From OFTM10 sp964196195 (GTDB taxonomy: Bacteria > Actinomycetota > Acidimicrobiia > Acidimicrobiales > Aldehydirespiratoraceae): a stretch of 64,000 bases of DNA. Positions 49,284 to 58,145 of this stretch are shown in pieces. The translations under genes and the position numbers were made by a program. The notes below the pieces were generated by a model. It ran no database searches. It saw only the letters and a program-made list of their open reading frames with translations, and was not told the DNA's origin. The stretch is taken from assembly GCA_964196195.1 (NCBI GenBank), contig CAXMSE010000049.1:28168-92167 (forward strand), given 5' to 3'. The first letter of the stretch is position 1, and each line of letters opens with the position of its first letter.

Positions 49284-49505
49284 ATGGAAACGCCTGATCC
49301 CCAGATCTTCAGCCTGTTGGTCTCCACCCCCGTCCTCCTCGCCACCGTCGTACTGACCTTGGCACTTCTCAGTGGAGTCGCGGCCCGCCTGTTGACGTGC
49401 GTCGAGGAGTTGGGGCACCGCTGGGATGGCAGGTCATGTCTTCGACGCTCGACGAAGGAACAGTACGGTACGCACGTGCGCGCCGAGCTGAAGAACATCC
49501 GATGA
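49284..49505 (+). CDS. Small membrane protein upstream of the sensor kinase
   Basis: 73 residues with one membrane helix (about 10-32) and a basic C-terminal tail. The stop overlaps the kinase ATG by 4 nt (ATGA), which suggests coupled translation. I recognise no family. It may be a partner of the kinase, but translation of so short a frame is not proven. Confidence 0.5.
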   Translation: METPDPQIFSLLVSTPVLLATVVLTLALLSGVAARLLTCVEELGHRWDGRSCLRRSTKEQYGTHVRAELKNIR

Positions 49506-50767
49506 GAGCCTTCTTCGCTCCATGGGGATCAGCTCGCACATACGCCCAGCTCGCATATTTGGCCTTGGCCTTCCCTCTCGGGTTGGCCTACTTCGTTTTC
49601 CTGGTAACCGGCATCTCCGTCGGAGTGGGTCTCGCGGTGGTGTGGGTCGGTGTGCCGATCCTGCTCGGGATGCTGCTGGCCTGGCGGGCGCTGGGTGGGT
49701 TCGAACGGTTCCTCCATCATCGACTGCTCGACATCGAGATCGACGAGCCCCTCACGTCGATCCGTGGTGAGGGCTCTTTGTGGCAACGAACAAAGCAGCT
49801 GCTCACCGACACGGTGACGTGGCGGACGCTGCTCTGGCTGGTTATCCGATTCCCGGCAGGGGTCTTCGTCTTCGTCGTGCTGGTCTCGTCTCTGGCGACG
49901 AGCGGGGCACTCATCGGATTCGGTGGGGGGGCTGTCTTAGGCCTCGATTTCGCCGACTGGAGCAGGGCCTTCGATGGGGAGGAGTGGTTCGACGGCGTCG
50001 ACGAGCGGCTCGCCCTTCCCGTGGGGATACTCCTCATGGCGGTCCAACCCCACCTGGTGCGGGGACTTGCGTGGTTCCACGCTGTCGCGGGCGCCGCCCT
50101 GCTCGGTCCATCGGTGCGAGACCGCGAACTAGTACTCCAGGCCCGCACGACGGTGCTGGAGGAACGCACCAAGCTGGCTCATGAGCTCCACGACGCGGTC
50201 GGACACACGGTGACCCTGATGACCGTGCAGGCGGGGGCCGGCCGCAAGGTGTTCGACACCGACCCCGGATTCGCGAGGTCTTCGCTCAAAACAATCGAGG
50301 AGAGCGGGCGCAGAGCGCTCGCGGAACTCGATCATGTTCTGGGCCTGCTCAGAGAGGATGAGGGCGGCGGGGCTGCGCCCGCTTCGGGGCTGAGCCGTCT
50401 ACCCGACCTCGTACGTGAGGTGGGCGATGCCGGACTCGTCGCCACCCTGAGGGTGGAGGGCGAGCGCCGGCCGTTACCGCAGGGGCTCGGCAACTCGGCG
50501 TATCGGATCGTGCAGGAGTCGTTGACCAACGTCCTCAAGCATGCCGCTGGCGCACCAGCCACGGTCTGCGTCGAGTATCAGCCCGATGCCCTGGTCATTG
50601 AGGTCACCGACGATGGACCGATCACGGTGCCAGTCATGACCGGGCGCTCGGGGCAGGGGCTGGTCGGAATCCGGGAGCGAGCAGCGGTGTTCGGCGCCGC
50701 CACCGAGGTGGGCCCGCGTGTCGAAGGCGGCTACCGCGTCTGGGTACGATTCCCACTGGACCGATGA
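49502..50767 (+). CDS. Sensor histidine kinase (HisKA_3 type)
   Basis: Four membrane helices (roughly 15-35, 40-62, 110-135, 172-200) form the sensor part, with no large outer domain. The phosphorylated His230 lies in KLAHELHDAVGHTVT. The ATPase domain shows YRIVQESLTNVLKHA and GQGLVGIRERAAVFG. I chose the ATG at 49502 (421 residues) because it begins the first helix and overlaps the small gene before it. It overlaps the regulator by 4 nt. The signal is unknown. Confidence 0.9.
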   Translation: MRAFFAPWGSARTYAQLAYLALAFPLGLAYFVFLVTGISVGVGLAVVWVGVPILLGMLLAWRALGGFERFLHHRLLDIEIDEPLTSIRGEGSLWQRTKQLLTDTVTWRTLLWLVIRFPAGVFVFVVLVSSLATSGALIGFGGGAVLGLDFADWSRAFDGEEWFDGVDERLALPVGILLMAVQPHLVRGLAWFHAVAGAALLGPSVRDRELVLQARTTVLEERTKLAHELHDAVGHTVTLMTVQAGAGRKVFDTDPGFARSSLKTIEESGRRALAELDHVLGLLREDEGGGAAPASGLSRLPDLVREVGDAGLVATLRVEGERRPLPQGLGNSAYRIVQESLTNVLKHAAGAPATVCVEYQPDALVIEVTDDGPITVPVMTGRSGQGLVGIRERAAVFGAATEVGPRVEGGYRVWVRFPLDR

Positions 50768-51429
50768 CCCTCAAGCTCTTGCTCGCTGATGACGACGCGA
50801 TGGTGCGCGCTGGGCTGAAGGCCGTCCTCAACAGCGAACCCGATCTCGAAGTCATCGGGGAGGCAGCCGACGGACATGATGCCATCGCGCTCGCCTCGGA
50901 GCTCCGACCCGACGTGATCATCATGGACATACGCATGCCCCACCTCGACGGGTTGGCCGCGACGGAGCGGATCGTCTCCCGAGGTGCCACCGCACCGAGA
51001 GTGCTCGTGCTCACTACCTTCGAGCTCGATGAGTACGTCTTCGAGGCACTGAGGACAGGAGCGAGCGGCTTCCTGCTCAAGCGGGCCTAGCCCGAAGATC
51101 TGATCGAAGCGGTACGCGTTGTGGCGTCTGGCGAGTCGCTCCTCTTCCCTCCGGTGATGCGGCGCCTCGTCGCGGAATATGCAGCGGCGGGTGAGCGAGC
51201 CGACCAGCTTCGCGTCAACCTCGAGCTGCTCACTGACAGGGAACGTGAGGTGCTGCGCTTGATCGCCCGCGGAAAGTCGAACCGTGACATCGCCGATGAG
51301 CTGTTCGTGGGACACGAGACAGCAAAAAGCCACGTCGGATCGGTACTCATGAAGCTGGGGGTACCGGGCCGGACCCAAGCCGTGATCGCCGCGTACGAAT
51401 CGGGCTTCGTGCGCACCGGCGAGGCCTGA
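50764..51429 (+). pseudogene. NarL/LuxR-type response regulator interrupted by amber stop
   Basis: The first 108 codons encode a receiver with the acidic triad Asp9-Asp11, phospho-acceptor Asp55, Thr84 and Lys106, then TAG at 51088-51090. The same frame continues without a shift with PEDLIEAVRVVASGE, the last receiver helix, and a complete LuxR DNA-binding domain (LTDREREVLRLIARGKSNRDI) to 51427. One base change (for example TCG to TAG) explains the break. The stop removes helix 5 and the whole DNA-binding part, so the protein as read would not work unless the codon is read through or is a sequencing error. A GTG at 51121 has no ribosome site. Confidence 0.85.
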
Positions 51430-51441
51430 TTTGCCGATCTG

Positions 51442-51663
51442 TCAAGCTTGGTTGCGTGGATGGCTACGACTCTGGCGCTCGTTGCCGCGCTTGTAGTCGC
51501 CAGTGAGACGGGCCATCAGCTCTTGTTCTGAACCCTCGCCGACGTCGTCCGTGAACCGTTCGGCGCGTTGTCCCCGAAGTGTCCCTGCAACGCGACCGTG
51601 ATGCGTGATCACGACATCACCGTTCTTCCTTCGTGACCAGGTGAATCCTTCGGGAGCCGACAT
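51442..51663 (-). CDS. Small conserved protein of unknown function
   Basis: 73 residues; the N-terminal SAPEGFTWSRRKNGDVVITHHG and the C-terminal ELMARLTGDYKRGNER resemble a small conserved actinomycete family without assigned role, from memory. Basic and soluble. I chose the ATG at 51663, which begins the conserved part, 19 nt after the VOC gene; the open frame upstream is not conserved. Confidence 0.65.
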   Translation of the reverse strand: MSAPEGFTWSRRKNGDVVITHHGRVAGTLRGQRAERFTDDVGEGSEQELMARLTGDYKRGNERQSRSHPRNQA

Positions 51664-51682
51664 CGATACAGTCTTTCGGTTC

Positions 51683-52093
51683 TCAATGCCCACTGGGTGG
51701 CGGGCCGAGCAGGTCCCACCTGTTTCCTGCCACATCGAGGAAGACGGCGAATCGACCGTACGGCTCGTCACGAGGAGCAGTCACGAACTCAACCCCGTGG
51801 TCGACCATACGCCGCCACATCACCTCGAAGTCGTCGACGCGGAGGAAGAGCCCCACCCGACCGGCGTATTGCGTTCCGATCGCCTCGGCTTGCGGGTCCC
51901 CGTCCGCCCGTGCGAGCAGCAGACCGGTCTGGGCGCCCGGGGGTCGCACCACCACCCAGCGCTTCGGCCGGCCGTCATTGGTGGTCGACGGCGAATCCTC
52001 GACGAGGTCGAACCCCAGCACATAAACGAAGAAGCGGATTGCTTCGTCGTAGTCCTCCACGATGAGGGTGGCTTGCTCGATGTGCACGGACAC
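51683..52093 (-). CDS. VOC-family (glyoxalase-like) protein
   Basis: 136 residues with two VOC modules: HIEQATLIVEDYDEAIRFFV near the start and RFAVFLDVAGNRWDLLGPP at the end. The usual final Glu of a metal site is Asp (NRWDL), so metal binding is uncertain; it may be a binding or resistance protein. I chose GTG at 52093, 29 nt after the permease. The longer open frame upstream is a shadow of that permease. Confidence 0.75.
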   Translation of the reverse strand: MSVHIEQATLIVEDYDEAIRFFVYVLGFDLVEDSPSTTNDGRPKRWVVVRPPGAQTGLLLARADGDPQAEAIGTQYAGRVGLFLRVDDFEVMWRRMVDHGVEFVTAPRDEPYGRFAVFLDVAGNRWDLLGPPPSGH

Positions 52094-52122
52094 ACCGTAG
52101 GCGGCCCGATTACCGATACTGC

Positions 52123-53076
52123 TCAGCGTTCCTCTCGCCGGTAGGCAATACCGAGCCCGGCCGGTGCCGGCGGTGGCTGATTTCGCGCCCGGTAGGAGAT
52201 CACGATGAGCACCCCGACTGTGAGCAGGTAAGGGAGCATCGACACCAGAATCGGTGAGAACTCGATGCCGAAAGGCTGAAGCCGGAGCTGGAGCGCCAGG
52301 GTAAAGCCGAACAGCAGGGCCCCGATCGCCACTCGACCAGGCCGCCACGCACCGAATATCACCAGAGCCACAGCAATCCAGCCCCGTCCGGCCGTGACCC
52401 CGACGCTCCAGGCCCCCACCACAAAGGTCGATAGATAGGCACCTGACATGCCGGCCAGCGCACCACCCACCATCACCGCCCCCATCCTCATCGCGGTGAC
52501 GCTGTGGCCGGCAGCATCGGCGGTGGAAGCGCTCTCGCCGACCGCGCGAAGCCCGAGACCGAGGCTGGTACGGCTGAAAACAAACCAGGTGACCACGCCT
52601 ATGGCGATGGCCAGATAGGTGACGGGAGAGGTGCTGAAGATGGTGTCGCCCAGCCACTTGATGTCGCTGAGCACCGGTATGTCGACCTCGGTGAACAGGG
52701 CACGGCGGGGATCGTCGGTGTAGCTGTCGCCGATGAAATCGGCGAGGCCGAGCCCGAGAAGGGTGAGAGCGAGCCCGCTCACCACCTGGTCGGCACCGAG
52801 GCCCACCGCGGCGATGGCGTGCACCATGGAGATCGCGGCACCCGCGAGGGCGCCGACGAGGAGCCCAACCCAGGGCGAGCCGCTGGCCACGCCGCCGATA
52901 TAGCCGGCCACCGCGCCCATAGCCATCATGCCTTCGACACCCAGGTTGAGGACACCGGCACGCTCGGCGATGGTTTCGCCGAGAGCCGCCAAGTAGAGCA
53001 GGGTGGCGAACTTGATCGTGGCCACGACCAGGCCGATCACTGCGGCCTCGGATATGGATATCTCGGCGAGAATCAC
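52123..53076 (-). CDS. BMP-type ABC transporter permease (second)
   Basis: Integral membrane subunit with about nine helices. AERAGVLNLGVEGMMAMGA is the hallmark of YufQ/RnsD-type nucleoside permeases. I chose GTG at 53076 (317 residues), which overlaps the first permease by 4 nt (GTGA). The long open frame upstream of it is an out-of-frame reading of that gene. Confidence 0.88.
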   Translation of the reverse strand: MILAEISISEAAVIGLVVATIKFATLLYLAALGETIAERAGVLNLGVEGMMAMGAVAGYIGGVASGSPWVGLLVGALAGAAISMVHAIAAVGLGADQVVSGLALTLLGLGLADFIGDSYTDDPRRALFTEVDIPVLSDIKWLGDTIFSTSPVTYLAIAIGVVTWFVFSRTSLGLGLRAVGESASTADAAGHSVTAMRMGAVMVGGALAGMSGAYLSTFVVGAWSVGVTAGRGWIAVALVIFGAWRPGRVAIGALLFGFTLALQLRLQPFGIEFSPILVSMLPYLLTVGVLIVISYRARNQPPPAPAGLGIAYRREER

Positions 53077-54140
53077 GCGGCCACCTTCCGATCGACCAGC
53101 CGTATTCGGTAGCTGGAGAGCACCGACGCACCGATTGCACCAAACAGGATCAGCGCCTGGAGGATCGTGGCGACCGCCGAGGACACCCCCAGGGACTGGA
53201 TGCTCAAGCCACCGACCTGGACAGCTCCGAAAGCAACCGCCACGAGGGCAACCCCGCTCGGCCGCATGAGTGCGAGCGCAGCGACGATAATGCCGGCGAA
53301 GCCGTAGCCATTGGAGATGTTCTCGTTGAGGCGGGCAGCCGTACCGGTGAGTTCGATGCCACCGGCGAATCCGGCGACCGCCCCCGAGAGCAACATCACG
53401 CCGAGGATCTTGCGGCGCATCGAGATGCCGGCGTAGGTGGCGGTATTCGGCGATGATCCAGCGATCTTCAGCTCGTAACCCCAGACGCTGCGATTCAGGA
53501 ACCACGCGAACGCGAGGATCACGACGATGGCGATGATCACACCGAGATGAGCGCGCTCCCATATTTGGCCCAGTTCAGCCTGATCGGGCCGGGCCTCGAT
53601 CTGGGGGAAGCCGAAGCCCTCGGGGTCCTTCCATGCGCCGTTCTGAAGATAACGAATGAGCCTCAGCGCAACCTCGTTGAGCATGAGGGTGGTGATGATC
53701 TCGCTCACGCCGATCTCGGCGCGTGCGAGACCCGGTCCGAGCGACCACAAGGCCCCACCGATGGCCGCACCGAGCAGCATCGCGACAATGAGAACGGGAC
53801 CCGGCCAGTCGGCACCGATGCGCCCCACAAGCGTCGCGGCGGTGGCACCGAACAGGATTTGGCCCTCGGCTCCGATGTTCCACAGGCCCATCGTGGCTGC
53901 GATGCTCACCGCCAGCCCGGCAAGCGCCAGCGGCACCGCCCGATTGAGAGTGGTTGCGATCGACTCGCTCGACCCGAGGCTTCGGTCCCACATTCTCGAG
54001 TAGGTATCGAGGACGGGGTCGCCGGCGATGGTGAGCAGGATCGCGCCTATGAGGAGAGCAAAGAGGAGGCCTATGAAGAAGGCGGCGGGCTGGCCCCCGC
54101 GAGTGGGAGTTTCGCGGCGTTGGAGCACAAGGCGCCTCAT
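53073..54140 (-). CDS. BMP-type ABC transporter permease (first)
   Basis: 355 residues with a basic cytoplasmic start and about nine membrane helices. The LWNIGAEGQILFGA stretch is the mark of YufP/RnsC-type permeases. It overlaps the ATPase gene by 4 nt and the second permease by 4 nt. It should form a heterodimeric channel with that permease. Confidence 0.88.
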   Translation of the reverse strand: MRRLVLQRRETPTRGGQPAAFFIGLLFALLIGAILLTIAGDPVLDTYSRMWDRSLGSSESIATTLNRAVPLALAGLAVSIAATMGLWNIGAEGQILFGATAATLVGRIGADWPGPVLIVAMLLGAAIGGALWSLGPGLARAEIGVSEIITTLMLNEVALRLIRYLQNGAWKDPEGFGFPQIEARPDQAELGQIWERAHLGVIIAIVVILAFAWFLNRSVWGYELKIAGSSPNTATYAGISMRRKILGVMLLSGAVAGFAGGIELTGTAARLNENISNGYGFAGIIVAALALMRPSGVALVAVAFGAVQVGGLSIQSLGVSSAVATILQALILFGAIGASVLSSYRIRLVDRKVAA

Positions 54141-55633
54141 GAGGCTCCCATCATTGCTTCGCCGATCTCGGCTCGGCTGGTTGCCCTCGGATCGAACTCA
54201 CCCACAATGCGGCCCTCCGACATCACCAGGATTCGATCCGCGAGCGCGAGGAGTTCGTCGAGATCCTCAGAGATCATCAGGATGCCGGTGCCGCTGTCGC
54301 GCTGATCAAGGAGAAGGTTCTGGATGGCAGCCACACCGGCCACGTCGAGGCCGCGTGTGGGTTGGGCGGCAACCACTATGTGGGGCTCCCCGCTCAGTTC
54401 GCGACCGAGCAACAGACGCTGGAGGTTGCCGCCGGACAAGGAGGCCATGGGGTCGTCAAGTCGGCCCACCTTGACCGAAAAAGTGTCGATGAGGTCGGTG
54501 CAGAAGGCGCGGGCCCTTTCCCACGCGAGAAAGGGGCCTTGGCGCATCGTTCGATAGCTACGGATGACAGCGTTGTGGGTTATCGGCAGCTTCGGTGCGA
54601 GTCCCACCCCGAGCCGATCTTCGGGGATGTAGGCGAGGCCGGCATCGACCCGTCGACGGGTGGACGCGTTGGTAACGTCGGTGCTCTCGATCTTGATCGT
54701 GCCCGCGGTGGCCGTGTCGAGCCCCGCGATCGCATCGGTGAGGGCTCGTTGGCCGTTGCCGGCAACTCCTGCGACCCCCACGATCTCTCCGGCGTGAACA
54801 GTGAGCGACAGATCGTCGACCGCGGTGAGACCCCGCGAGTCCATCACCGTCAGGCCATCGACCTCGAGGATCGCGTCGCCAGGAGTGCCGGCACGAGGTG
54901 ATACCTCGGGGGTAGACGAGGACCCCACCATCAGCTCGGCCAATTGGGCCGCATCGGCATCCGCGATATTGATCGAGGCGGCCACGGTTGCCCCGCCCCT
55001 CAGCACCGTTCCTTCATCGCAGAACGACGTGACCTCATCGAGCTTGTGGCTGATGAAGATAACCGACCGTCCCTCGGCGACCATCTGTCGGAGTACGGCG
55101 CCGAGTTCCACGGCCTCCTGGGGGGTGAGTACCGCAGTGGGTTCATCGAGGATGAGCACGCGAGCGTCACGCCAGAGGGCCTTGAGGATCTCGACCCGCT
55201 GGCGCTCACCCATGCTGAGTTGCCACACCGGCCGTTTGGGGTCGGCCTCGAAGCCGAAACGTTCGGCGAGCTCAGCGACGTCGCGGTTGATTGCGTCCTG
55301 GTCGATCACCGCCGGCGCCGAACCGAGAACCACGTTCTCGGCCACCGTGAAAGTAGGCACCAGACGAAACTCCTGATGCACCATGCCGATGCCGGCGGCA
55401 AGAGCATCGGCCGGAGACGAGAACCGCATTTCTTCACCGGCGATACGCACGGTGCCTTCGTCGGGAAGATAAACCCCGGCGAGACAGTTCATGAGAGTTG
55501 TCTTGCCGGCGCCATTCTCGCCCAATACCGCGTGAACGGTGCCGGGGAGAACCGTGAGGTTCGCCCCGGCATTCGCGATCACGCCGGGAAAGCGTTTCCA
55601 AATGCCGTCGAGTTCGACGGCGGGTTGGCTCAC
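54137..55633 (-). CDS. BMP-type ABC transporter ATP-binding protein
   Basis: Two ABC domains in one chain, as in YufO/RnsB. The first has Walker A GENGAGKTTL, signature LSMGERQRVEIL and Walker B LILDEPTAVL. The second has LSGGNLQRLLLG but a reduced Walker A (GVAGNGQRAL) and AAQPTRGLD in place of Walker B, so only one site may hydrolyse ATP well. The length of 498 residues is normal. It overlaps the lipoprotein gene by 4 nt. Confidence 0.93.
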   Translation of the reverse strand: MSQPAVELDGIWKRFPGVIANAGANLTVLPGTVHAVLGENGAGKTTLMNCLAGVYLPDEGTVRIAGEEMRFSSPADALAAGIGMVHQEFRLVPTFTVAENVVLGSAPAVIDQDAINRDVAELAERFGFEADPKRPVWQLSMGERQRVEILKALWRDARVLILDEPTAVLTPQEAVELGAVLRQMVAEGRSVIFISHKLDEVTSFCDEGTVLRGGATVAASINIADADAAQLAELMVGSSSTPEVSPRAGTPGDAILEVDGLTVMDSRGLTAVDDLSLTVHAGEIVGVAGVAGNGQRALTDAIAGLDTATAGTIKIESTDVTNASTRRRVDAGLAYIPEDRLGVGLAPKLPITHNAVIRSYRTMRQGPFLAWERARAFCTDLIDTFSVKVGRLDDPMASLSGGNLQRLLLGRELSGEPHIVVAAQPTRGLDVAGVAAIQNLLLDQRDSGTGILMISEDLDELLALADRILVMSEGRIVGEFDPRATSRAEIGEAMMGAS

Positions 55634-56763
55634 CCTTCGGCCGAACCGATGACGCCTTCGACGAAGTAGCTCATGCCGAGAAGGTCGCCGTCGGCGGGCA
55701 CCACGCCATCAGCAATCACCTCGTTGCCGTCCTGGTCGTTGATCGGACCCGTGAAGGGATCCCAGCTCCCGTCAGCCATCTGGCTGCTGAGATCGTCGAT
55801 CTGGGCCTTGATGTCGTCGGACACATCATCGGCAATGCTGCCGAGACCGACCAGCCCGGTCTCGATGCCGTCCCACGAAGCGCCACCGCTGTAGTTCCCA
55901 GCAGCCACATCTTCGATGACCGCTGTGTAGTACGGGCCCCAGTCCCAGACTGCCGAAGTGAGATAGGCATCCTCCGCGAATGCGCTCATGTCGGAGTTGT
56001 ACGACACCCAACGAGCTCCGGCCGCCTCCGCGGCCTCACCTGCCGCGGTGGAGTCCTGGTGCATCGCGATCACGTCGGCTCCGCCTTCGAGCAAGGCGCT
56101 GGCTGCGTCGCCTTCGACCGCGGGATCGAACCAGGTGGACGTCCAGTTGACCGTGACCGTCGCATCGGGGTTGACGGCGCGAACGCCGAGCGTGAAGGCG
56201 TTGATTCCGCGGATCACTTCGGGGATGGGGAAGGCAGCTACATACCCGACGTCTCCGGAGGCACTCGCTTCGCCGGCCGCGAGACCGGTGAGATAGCGGG
56301 CCTGGTAGATGCGCCCGAAGTAGTTGCCGAAGTTGGTGTCGTTGGACTTGAAGCCGGTGGCGTGCTCGAAGGCGACGTCGGGGAATTCCTCGGCCAGCGA
56401 TTCCATTGCGTCCATGTAGCCAAAGGACGTGGCGAAGATAACATCAGCACCGTCGGCGATGAAGTCGCGAACGGCTTGATCGAACTCAGGGCTTCCTTCG
56501 TCGATGTTCTCGATGGTGAGAGTGGTGGCGCCGGTGGCTGCCTCGGCGACCTGACGGCCCTGATCGTGGGACCAGGTCCAGCCGGCATCGCCGGGTTCGC
56601 CGATGTAAACGAACGCGGCTATGACGTCGGAGTCGCTGCCACCATCGTCGCCTCCGGTGGCGTCGTCACCGCTGCCCGCATCACCGTCGTCGTCGCCGCA
56701 GGCAGCAGCGACAAGGGTGAAGGCGAGCAGGATCGACAGGATCAGCAACAAGCGTCGCTTCAT
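55630..56763 (-). CDS. BMP-family substrate-binding lipoprotein
   Basis: Outside-facing receptor for the importer. An N-terminal signal with KRR, a hydrophobic core and the lipobox VAAAC anchors the protein; an acidic Gly/Asp linker follows to about residue 48. The BMP fold follows with FATSFGYMDAM and YNSDMSAFAEDAYLTSAVWDWG. The family binds purine nucleosides in several bacteria; the ligand here is an inference. The ATG at 56763 has AGAAGGA upstream and a good promoter. Confidence 0.92.
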   Translation of the reverse strand: MKRRLLLILSILLAFTLVAAACGDDDGDAGSGDDATGGDDGGSDSDVIAAFVYIGEPGDAGWTWSHDQGRQVAEAATGATTLTIENIDEGSPEFDQAVRDFIADGADVIFATSFGYMDAMESLAEEFPDVAFEHATGFKSNDTNFGNYFGRIYQARYLTGLAAGEASASGDVGYVAAFPIPEVIRGINAFTLGVRAVNPDATVTVNWTSTWFDPAVEGDAASALLEGGADVIAMHQDSTAAGEAAEAAGARWVSYNSDMSAFAEDAYLTSAVWDWGPYYTAVIEDVAAGNYSGGASWDGIETGLVGLGSIADDVSDDIKAQIDDLSSQMADGSWDPFTGPINDQDGNEVIADGVVPADGDLLGMSYFVEGVIGSAEG

Positions 56764-56801
56764 GATGGTTTCCTTCTGCAGGGGGTTGGGGGTATGTGCG
56801 A

Positions 56802-56829
56802 AAACTAGGCCATGCAGAACCGCTGTCAA
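56802..56829 (-). promoter_or_regulatory. Sigma-70-type promoter of the BMP operon
   Basis: TTGACA (56824-56829) and TAGTTT (56802-56807) are 16 nt apart on the minus strand. Transcription should start near 56795 and give a 30-nt leader with a ribosome site. It is the best -35/-10 pair found in the window. Confidence 0.75.
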
Positions 56830-56911
56830 CTCCGGCGGGGCGCGCAGCGCGTCAACTCCGAGCGGGCCACCCGACAGCCGAGTCGCACATCACAATCGGT
56901 GCCCGGTGGGG

Positions 56912-56930
56912 TAGAGGATCCAATCCTCTA
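56912..56930. repeat. Perfect inverted repeat over the MetE-like gene's stop
   Basis: TAGAGGAT and ATCCTCTA flank a 3-nt spacer; the stop codon of the MetE-like gene is part of one arm. It could form a hairpin that ends or protects the mRNA. There is no T-run. Confidence 0.55.
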
Positions 56931-57992
56931 GACGCCCAGCTGGTCGGCTGCCATCTGGGTCCCTTCGACGCGGGCCGATATCTTTGCGAACGCGGTGTCA
57001 CGGCTCGTGGCCACGTCGTCGCTGAACGGCGAATAGCCGCAGTCATCGGTAGTTCCGAGCTGAGCGATAGGAATGTGCTCCGCAGCAGCCAGGACACGAT
57101 CGCGCACGGTCTCGACCGACTCGACCTGTTCATCGCAAACGTCGATCACGCCTACAAATACTGTTTGATGGGGCCGAAGGCGCTCGCCGATCAGCCTCAG
57201 TGATGCCTCAGGATTCGTCTCGCTGGCCATCTGCATGAAGAAGCGTCCTGCATCGAGGGTCAGCAGTTGGGGGATGAGTCCGGCGTAGTCGATGTCGAGG
57301 CTGTGGGCAGAGTCATGGTCTCCACCGGGGCAGGTGTGGACTCCGATGCGCTGGAGTTCATCTGCCGAGAACCGCCCGAAGACCTCGTTGTTGAGGTCGA
57401 TGAACTGCTGGAGGAGAGCACCCGACGGATCCAACTTCAGCGCCAAACGAGCCTCGGTGAAGTCGACCTGGACGCTGTCGGCGCCGGCCGCGAGACAGCT
57501 TCTGATGTCGTGAGCGGCCTGATCGATCAGATCAATCCGAAACTGCTCCTGGGAGTAGCCGTCGATACCTGCCTCGGGATAGAGCAGACTCATCGCCGAT
57601 GCCGAGATCACTGCCTGCTTGATCGGGCGCTGGGTGAACTTGCGGGTGCGCTCCACATAGCTGCCCGCATTGTTCTGATAGCGAAACGGCCCATCGGTGA
57701 TGGTGGGCAACTGTCTGGAGTGGCCGTCGTCGAAGGGGATCACCACGCCTTCTGACGAGAGGCTCATCATGCCGTCCAGGGGGTACGTGGCGAAGCTCGA
57801 CTTCGTCTGTTCGCCGTCGGAGACAACCGGTGACCCGGTCGCTTCGAATCGGGCGACGGTGTCGGCTACGGCTTCGTCGAAGAGTTCATCCAGTGCCGCG
57901 GCGGAGAGGGAGCCGTCGGCGTGGGCTGCCATCGCAGTTTGTAGTTGGGGAGAGCGGGGAACGCTCCCCACTGGTTCGGTGTCTATTCCCAT
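56928..57992 (-). CDS. MetE C-terminal-half-like zinc methyltransferase
   Basis: 354 residues like the catalytic half of cobalamin-independent methionine synthase. The four zinc ligands are visible: His219 and Cys221 (VHTCPGGD), Glu258 and Cys318 (TTDDCGYSP). The N-terminal half that helps bind polyglutamyl folate in MetE is missing, as in the archaeal-type and other short MetE homologues. It may transfer methyl groups to homocysteine or alkylate another thiol. I chose the ATG at 57992, with AAAGGAAAG upstream. The gene lies 164 nt before the BMP operon on the same strand. Confidence 0.8.
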   Translation of the reverse strand: MGIDTEPVGSVPRSPQLQTAMAAHADGSLSAAALDELFDEAVADTVARFEATGSPVVSDGEQTKSSFATYPLDGMMSLSSEGVVIPFDDGHSRQLPTITDGPFRYQNNAGSYVERTRKFTQRPIKQAVISASAMSLLYPEAGIDGYSQEQFRIDLIDQAAHDIRSCLAAGADSVQVDFTEARLALKLDPSGALLQQFIDLNNEVFGRFSADELQRIGVHTCPGGDHDSAHSLDIDYAGLIPQLLTLDAGRFFMQMASETNPEASLRLIGERLRPHQTVFVGVIDVCDEQVESVETVRDRVLAAAEHIPIAQLGTTDDCGYSPFSDDVATSRDTAFAKISARVEGTQMAADQLGV

Positions 57993-58020
57993 TGAATCTT
58001 TCCTTTGGCTCGGCAGTGCG

Positions 58021-58026
58021 AAGCTA
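58021..58026 (-). promoter_or_regulatory. Possible -10 box TAGCTT of the MetE-like gene
   Basis: TAGCTT lies 28 nt before the ATG and would give a leader of about 22 nt holding the ribosome site. Confidence 0.35.
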
Positions 58027-58145
58027 GTGCAGCAGCGACAGGCACCGCGCCGTACTGTCACATCAACGACCCGTGGGGTGGCGCGGCGGCTTTGAGTGCT
58101 GCCTTCACCTAGCGTCGATCATGGACGGCCAGGTTCGGTGCTTTC

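Noticed and set aside
52094..53143. Extension of the VOC frame through the permease gene
   Set aside because: It is Arg-rich and hydrophilic, out of frame with the clear permease gene. The VOC fold starts at 52093.
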